Positions 19,000 through 23,000 of a stretch of 23,000 bases of DNA are shown here, piece after piece. Under the pieces are notes generated by a model. The model was not told the origin of the DNA. It did no database searches and worked only from the letters and a program-made list of their open reading frames with translations. The position numbers were made by a program, and so were the translations under genes. Each line of letters begins with the position of its first letter. Position 1 is the first letter of the stretch. This stretch comes from Cryptomeria japonica (taxonomy: Eukaryota > Streptophyta > Pinopsida > Cupressales > Cupressaceae). The stretch spans positions 616,700,755 to 616,723,754 of the forward strand of contig NC_081409.1 of assembly GCF_030272615.1 (NCBI RefSeq), given 5' to 3'.

Positions 19000-19034
19000 C
19001 GTCGAGGAGTAATAAGGGACACTTGGAAGTTAAA

Positions 19035-19063
19035 ATCCAAGGGGTGGGTAATCCCCCTTGGAT
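19035..19063 (+). other. 10 bp perfect leader hairpin near the predicted RNA start
   Basis: ATCCAAGGGG (19035-19044) pairs perfectly with CCCCTTGGAT (19054-19063) around a 9 nt loop. If transcription starts about 30 bp after the TATA box at 18993, this hairpin would be within the first tens of bases of the RNA and, because it is in R, at both ends of the genomic RNA. Confidence 0.7.
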
Positions 19064-19730
19064 CGATAATTTAATAAGATAATTCTAAAACGATCTTTCA
19101 TTCGTTGAGTTAAACTATAGTAAACCCCTATAGGGATGATGAGTGAAATGCTTTTGTAAAATTGATTTAATCTCGAAGAATTGTTGTCGACTGACAATTG
19201 GTCAAGGGTGACGCTCATGATAAGAATTAGGATCTAGTTGTTTTAGGCCACAAGCAATAGGCCATCTTGAGCCTTTGCTTAAGCGCTACCATCGTGGGTA
19301 GCAACCGCAAAGAAACTGTCTGGGACATTGACCCTAGAAAGGGTTGTGTACCCACTAATCAGTTTACATCAAACCATAGAGTAGAAAATAGAACTGCATA
19401 CTTTACGCCTTGATCTTGTGCCGAAGCGGGTATGTAGGCAATCTTGGGACAGAGTTGTCCCTCGTACTCAGGCATTCGTGGGTGGGGTCTAGGCTTGGTA
19501 AAAGAAAGATTGAGTAAGAATCATATTTTGAAAGATAAGATAATTAAATTGGAAAAAGTAATTCAATGCATACTCGAAAGGAATCTCGTATGGATTCGCT
19601 TGACTTCCCAAGGCTTTAAGCCAAATTCTGAGGCAGAATTCAAGCTTATATTATGTTATTTAATTACTCCTAAGGATGGCGACCTCGGTGCACTTCTGTT
19701 AGAAGAGTGTAGTACTTAGTGAGTGGCTCA
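19064..19730 (+). other. R-U5 of the LTR, no gene
   Basis: Mixed-composition sequence with GGTATGTAGGCA (about 19429-19440) and similar words seen in U5 regions of plant gypsy elements. A short hairpin ACCCT/AGGGT lies near 19331-19344. The 91-codon frame at 19444 has no domain features. Low-confidence assignment beyond being LTR. Confidence 0.45.
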
Positions 19731-20044
19731 GGACCCGAATGGTCCCGATGAGTCTAAGTCTCTGGCCAGAGGACCTCCTATCCCGATTGGATAGATGCCT
19801 ACCCTGCATGGGTAGATGCATATCCCGTATTGGATAGATGAAATCTTATGTCCCGTATGGACCGATGCCTACCCCGTATGGGTAGATGCCTATCCCGTAT
19901 TGGATAGATGAAATCTTATGTCCCATATGGACCGATGCCTACCCCATATGGGTAGATGCCTATCTCATATTGGATAGATGAAATCTTATGTCCCGTATGG
20001 TTAGATGCCCATCTCGGATGGATGAATGCCTAATCCAAATGGAT
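19731..20044 (+). repeat. Array of small hairpins with covarying stems, 70 bp higher-order period
   Basis: Three ~21-26 bp monomers form a 70 bp unit (GAAATC marks at 19840, 19910 and 19980). Nearly every monomer is an inverted repeat around a CGTAT-like loop: GGACC/GGTCC (19731-19745), CTATCC/GGATAG (19778-19794, 19890-19907), CTACCC/GGGTAG (19799-19815, 19869-19885, 19939-19955), TATCC/GGATA (19821-19836), GTCC/GGAC (19850-19862, 19920-19932), CTATCT/GGATAG with a G-T wobble (19960-19977), CCATC/GATGG (20009-20021) and ATCC/GGAT (20033-20044). One copy near 19990-20002 has lost pairing. A 12 bp palindrome CTCTGGCCAGAG lies at 19760-19771. The array is in the predicted transcribed leader, 100-400 bp upstream of the primer site. 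Confidence 0.88.
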
Positions 20045-20148
20045 GGATGCCCAGAGTATGAAATTGAATCAAACACAATGATTAAATTAAATTAAAAAAA
20101 AAAAGAATGGTCAATTTTGTTGAGTTAATTATGGTGGGCTATTACATG

Positions 20149-20160
20149 TGGTATCAGAGC
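20149..20160 (+). promoter_or_regulatory. Primer-binding site, initiator-Met tRNA
   Basis: Exact TGGTATCAGAGC, followed by AAAGGTTC, the complement of the 3' end of plant initiator methionine tRNA. It lies two bases after the CA end of the LTR and fixes the plus-strand orientation. Confidence 0.95.
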
Positions 20161-20312
20161 AAAGGTTCAAATCTAGGCCTTGTGCTCACTTCAATTTATA
20201 CAACTAAGGGAATGTTTTGCAATGATAGAAATTAAATTTTAAAAATCTTAAATCAAGAACTAACTAAGTGTTTGCCGAGGGCAAGGGTACAATTTCCTGA
20301 GTTTGAACAAGG
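20161..20312 (+). other. Leader and deletion scar where gag should be
   Basis: Only ~150 bp separates the primer site from protease coding sequence, where a gypsy element normally carries about 1-1.5 kb of gag and protease. No CCHC knuckle or gag frame is present. The join lies somewhere in the last part of this stretch. Confidence 0.65.
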
Positions 20313-20432
20313 GTAGACCTCTATGTGGCACCCCTAGGATTATATGATATAATTATTGGAATGAGTTGGTTAACAGACCATCAAGCTAATGTAGATTGCT
20401 ATAACAAAGTTGTTGAATGTTTGGATGATGGG
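20313..20432 (+). pseudogene. C-terminal half of gypsy aspartic protease
   Basis: The frame beginning GTA at 20313 reads VDLYVAPLGLYDIIIGMSWL, then TDHQANVDC and KVVECLDDG. This matches the conserved end of plant gypsy protease (the DIILGMDWL, then H.A.IDC pattern). The DTG active-site half is absent because of the upstream deletion. The frame leaves register with reverse transcriptase at a G-run near 20430, where a single-base change is needed to join KFKIQGKF to it. Non-functional. Confidence 0.8.
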
Positions 20433-21516
20433 GGAAAAGAAGTTCAAAATCCAAGGAAAGTTTAAACCCATTAATATAGAAACCATATCAGCCATGCAAT
20501 TAAAGAATGAAAGAAGAAGAGGAGGCCAAATCTATATGGTTGAAATTGATGAAGGAAAAGAGGAAAACACCCCAACCTTTGAGAATACCCCTTTCTTAAA
20601 AGAATTCAAGGATGTATTTCCAGAAGAATTACTCGGCTTACCTCCTAAGAAGTTTGACTTTTCTATCATAGTTCTACTAGGAGCTGAACCAGTATCAAGG
20701 GCACCTTACCGAATGAACACAACTGAATTACAAGAGCTCAAAATGCAATTAGAGGAACTCTTAGCTAAGGGATTAATAAGGCCAAGTGTATCACCATGGG
20801 GAGCACCAGTCATATTTGTTAAGAAGAAGGATGGAACCTCAAGACTATGCATCGACTATAGGATGTTGAACAAGGTCACAATAAAGAACAGGTATCCCTT
20901 ACCTCGCATAGAGGATCTTTTTGACCAAATGAAAGGAGCAGCAGTTTTCTCAAAGATAGACCTCCGGTCAGGGTACCATCAACTTAGAATTAAGGAGGAA
21001 GGCATTCTGAAAATAGCTTTCAGGACTAGATATGGGCATTATGAATTCACAGTAGTTCCTTTTAGTGTAACCAACGCCCTAGCTACATTTATGAACCTAA
21101 TGAATAGTGTACTCCATGACTACTTGGATAAATTTGTTTTGGTATTTCTGGATGACATATTGATTTACTCTAGGAATGAGGAGGAACATTTAGTACACCT
21201 ACAAATTGTTTTGCAAAGGTTGAGAGAACATAAGTTATATGGGAAATTGTCAAAATGTGCCTTCTTCAAGGAAAAGATTCACTACCTTGGGCATATAATA
21301 TCAAAGGAAGGAATAGCAGTTGATCTAGATAAGATAAAGGCAATAGTAGAATGGTTGATCTCTAAAAATGTTTCAGAGGTAAGAAGCTTTATGGGGCTAG
21401 CAGGTTACTATAGGAGGTTTGTGGAAGGATTCTCTAAGATAGCAAACCCCATCACCTCATTACAAAGGAAGGGTAAAAGGTTTGTGTGGATAGAACAAAG
21501 TGATAAGGCATTCTAA
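20433..21516 (+). pseudogene. Gypsy reverse transcriptase (Ty3 type), ends in a premature stop
   Basis: The open frame containing it starts at ATG 20410 and runs 368 codons. Residues ~60-90 are the linker before RT ([14 protein letters not shown]). RT motifs follow: [21 protein letters not shown] (122-142), [10 protein letters not shown] (145-154), [12 protein letters not shown] with catalytic Asp184 (180-191), FLDD with Asp248 and Asp249 (246-249), HYLGHIIS (291-298), and [18 protein letters not shown] in the thumb/connection. Catalytic aspartates remain, but PFGLTNAPATF has become [11 protein letters not shown] (Ser219, Leu224). A TAA at 21514-21516 sits where Glu or Gln is normal before LLK, with RNase H continuing in the same frame. 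The copy is therefore dead, though the RT core itself is nearly intact. Confidence 0.92.
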
Positions 21517-22288
21517 ATTTTGAAAGGGAAATTAACATCAGCACCCATTCTAAAAGTACCAGATCCAAATGGACACTTCACAGTCGTAACTGATGCTTCT
21601 ATTGAAGGTTTAGGAGTACTTGTCCAAGATGAAGGGGTAGTAGCTTACGAATCCAGAAAGATAAAGACTCGTGAATTCAATTATGCACCCCATGACTTAG
21701 AGTTAGTAGCGATTGTGCATGCCCTACAGAAATGGAGACACTTCTTACTAGGGAAGCCCTTGAGTTAAAGTCAGATAACCAAGGACTAAAGTACATCTTT
21801 ACCCAACCCCACTTAAATGCCAAACAAAGAAGGTGGTTAGAGTTTCTAAGTGAATATGATTTTGAAATTGAATATATTAAGGGGAAGGAAAAGAGGGTAG
21901 CAAATGCTTTGAGTAGGAAGAGACACTTGATGACTATAGCAACATTCAAAACTTCTTTCAAAAGGCAAGTGATGGATGAGCAAGGTCATGACCCATGGTA
22001 TGAGCAAGTCAAATTGGCATTAGAACACGATCCAACCGATCCTAAGATTGGAGGGTATACATTAGACGAAGATGGGTTGCTCAGATACAATAATAGAATC
22101 TATATTCCTAATTCAGGAGACTTAAGGGAAGTAGCCTTGTCAGAGGCTCACCATGCCCCTTATTCAGGGCACCTAGGAGTTAACAAACTTTATGCAGATT
22201 TAAGGAAGTTATTCTTTTGGCAAGGGATGAAGAATGACATAGTCAAGTATGTGGCTAAATGTTTGGAATGGCAAAGAGTAAAGGCAGG
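21517..22288 (+). pseudogene. Gypsy RNase H and integrase zinc-binding N-terminus, frameshifted and truncated
   Basis: RNase H starts at LTSAPIL and VVTDASIEGLG (catalytic Asp), then YESRK, NYAPHDLELVAIVHALQKWRHFLLGKPL. One base is missing near 21760, after which the frame moves to LELKSDNQGLKYIFTQP, RRWLEFLSEYDFEIEYIKGKE and VANALSRK, where the usual Asp of VADALSR is Asn. The integrase finger follows: HHAPYSGHLGVNKLYADL, then FFWQGMKNDIVKYVAKCLEW, where the second Cys of CxxC has become Trp. Homology stops soon after QRVKAGH, near 22288, where LINE sequence takes over. The integrase catalytic core is absent. Confidence 0.88.
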
Positions 22289-23000
22289 TCATCTATGTAA
22301 TCATAAAGGTAAGATCCCCAATGAGTAATAAATATAGGGATTGCATCTACTAGTTATTCCTCAAGATTAAGAGGGGGGAGACCACTCCATGAATCATGCC
22401 AAAAGTTGACATCTTTGCCATTATGTACTTGCCAAGATAAATATCTAGTAATCACATTCCTAGAAGCCATCATGAAGTTCCAAACTGCAGACCCTGATGG
22501 AGGATCAAGGATAGTAAAAATACATGATGGGGTAGGAGTATCTAAATAATTTGCTTGCATAATTTGACACCACAAAGCATGTGGTTTTACATAAATATTC
22601 CAAACCAACTTTCCCCCAAAGGCCTTATTCCTTTTTGAAAGATCGTGTAGACCAACCCTACCCGTAGTTTTAATGGGAGTCATTTTGTTAAGAGACACAA
22701 GAGGGATCTTTTTATCTTCTAAAAGATTGCTTTTCCAAATAAAATTTTGAATAATTTTCTCAATATGGGAAACAATAGATTTTGGGGCTTGAAGGACATA
22801 AATGTAGTAGTTTGGGATTGTAGCCAAAACAGTTTTGACAAGAAGGATTCTGCCTGACAAAGATAACCATCTAGCTTTCCACATAGAAATTCTTCTTTTT
22901 AATATGTCAATCACATAATTCCAAAAAGAAGGTTTCCCTGCTCCCATAAAGAAAGGGATGCTCAAGTACGAAGATGGAAGATAATCCACTGGAAAGCCCA
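22289..23000 (-). pseudogene. LINE ORF2, segment after the RT core, runs off the right edge
   Basis: The minus-strand frame enters from the right edge. It reads FPVDYLPSSYLSIPFFMG, then KRRISMWKARWLSLSGRILLVKTVL and IPNYYIYVLQAPKSI, then FIWKS, GRVGLHDLSKRNKAFGGKLVWNI and GKDVNFWHDSWSGLPPLNLEE. This is the classic plant LINE segment between reverse transcriptase and zf-RVT (YLGIPL, W..R.LS..GR..L, P.Y, GG.G..DL...N.A, FW.D.W). A TAA lies at 22356-22354, but the frame stays open beyond it through LVDAIPIFITHWGSYLYDYID to about 22288. That is the text expected just upstream of the WKNPSSLP start of the fragment at 15996, so both are read as one LINE split by the gypsy insertion. Confidence 0.88.

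Noticed and set aside
19030-19719. Short frames at 19030-19218 (minus) and 19444-19719 (plus) in the LTR
   Set aside because: They lie in R-U5 of the LTR, have no recognisable motif, and no codon-level support.

Overview
This window is repeat DNA from the nuclear genome of a plant with a large, transposon-rich genome. I found no host gene. The plant assignment rests on the element types: plant-type LINE ORF2 (reverse transcriptase tail, zf-RVT zinc knuckle, RNase H), a Ty3/gypsy element with an initiator-Met tRNA primer site, LTRs of 1.2 kb and an apparent 4.15 kb, and decay dominated by transitions. A hammerhead-like motif of Penelope type hints at a gymnosperm, but that is inference only.

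Left part. Positions 1-427 are the start of a minus-strand gypsy LTR running off the left edge. It is the same family as the LTR at 15997, in opposite orientation. AT-rich DNA follows, with an old dispersed repeat (488-754) and a 448 bp SINE (1208-1655) flanked by a perfect 12 bp target-site duplication. A pyrimidine-rich tract (2210-2833) has been split by an 8 kb LTR retrotransposon (2834-10827, minus strand) and resumes at 10828 with (TC)n. A diverged second copy of the dispersed repeat follows at 11043.

The 8 kb element is structurally complete: two LTRs (1197 and 1183 bp, about 4 percent apart by hand count), TGTTA/TAACA ends, a TCTCT duplication, primer site and polypurine tract. It has no recognisable protease, integrase, reverse transcriptase or RNase H. 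It encodes an intact 449-residue coiled-coil protein with five CCHC knuckles (the fourth mutated), and then a 1120-codon frame of unknown function, broken by eight stops and no frameshift.

Middle part. 11043-14161 holds low-complexity DNA, a decayed hammerhead-ribozyme-like motif (11905-11947) and what looks like a minus-strand LTR or LTR derivative ending at 14161 (TATA box near 13506, strong inverted repeats).

Right part. A minus-strand LINE is split in two: its 3' half (zf-RVT, RNase H) lies at 14693-15996 and its upstream half (post-RT region) at 22289-23000 and beyond. Between them sits a plus-strand Ty3/gypsy element (15997-22288) that has lost gag and the first half of protease, and everything beyond the integrase zinc-binding region including the 3' LTR. 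Its 5' LTR holds a three-level tandem array, (AT)55, a GC-rich island, a TATA box followed by a 10 bp hairpin, and, about 100 bp before the LTR end, an array of about a dozen small hairpins whose stem sequences change together while staying complementary.

None of the genes form a host pathway. The window is a record of nested insertion and decay.
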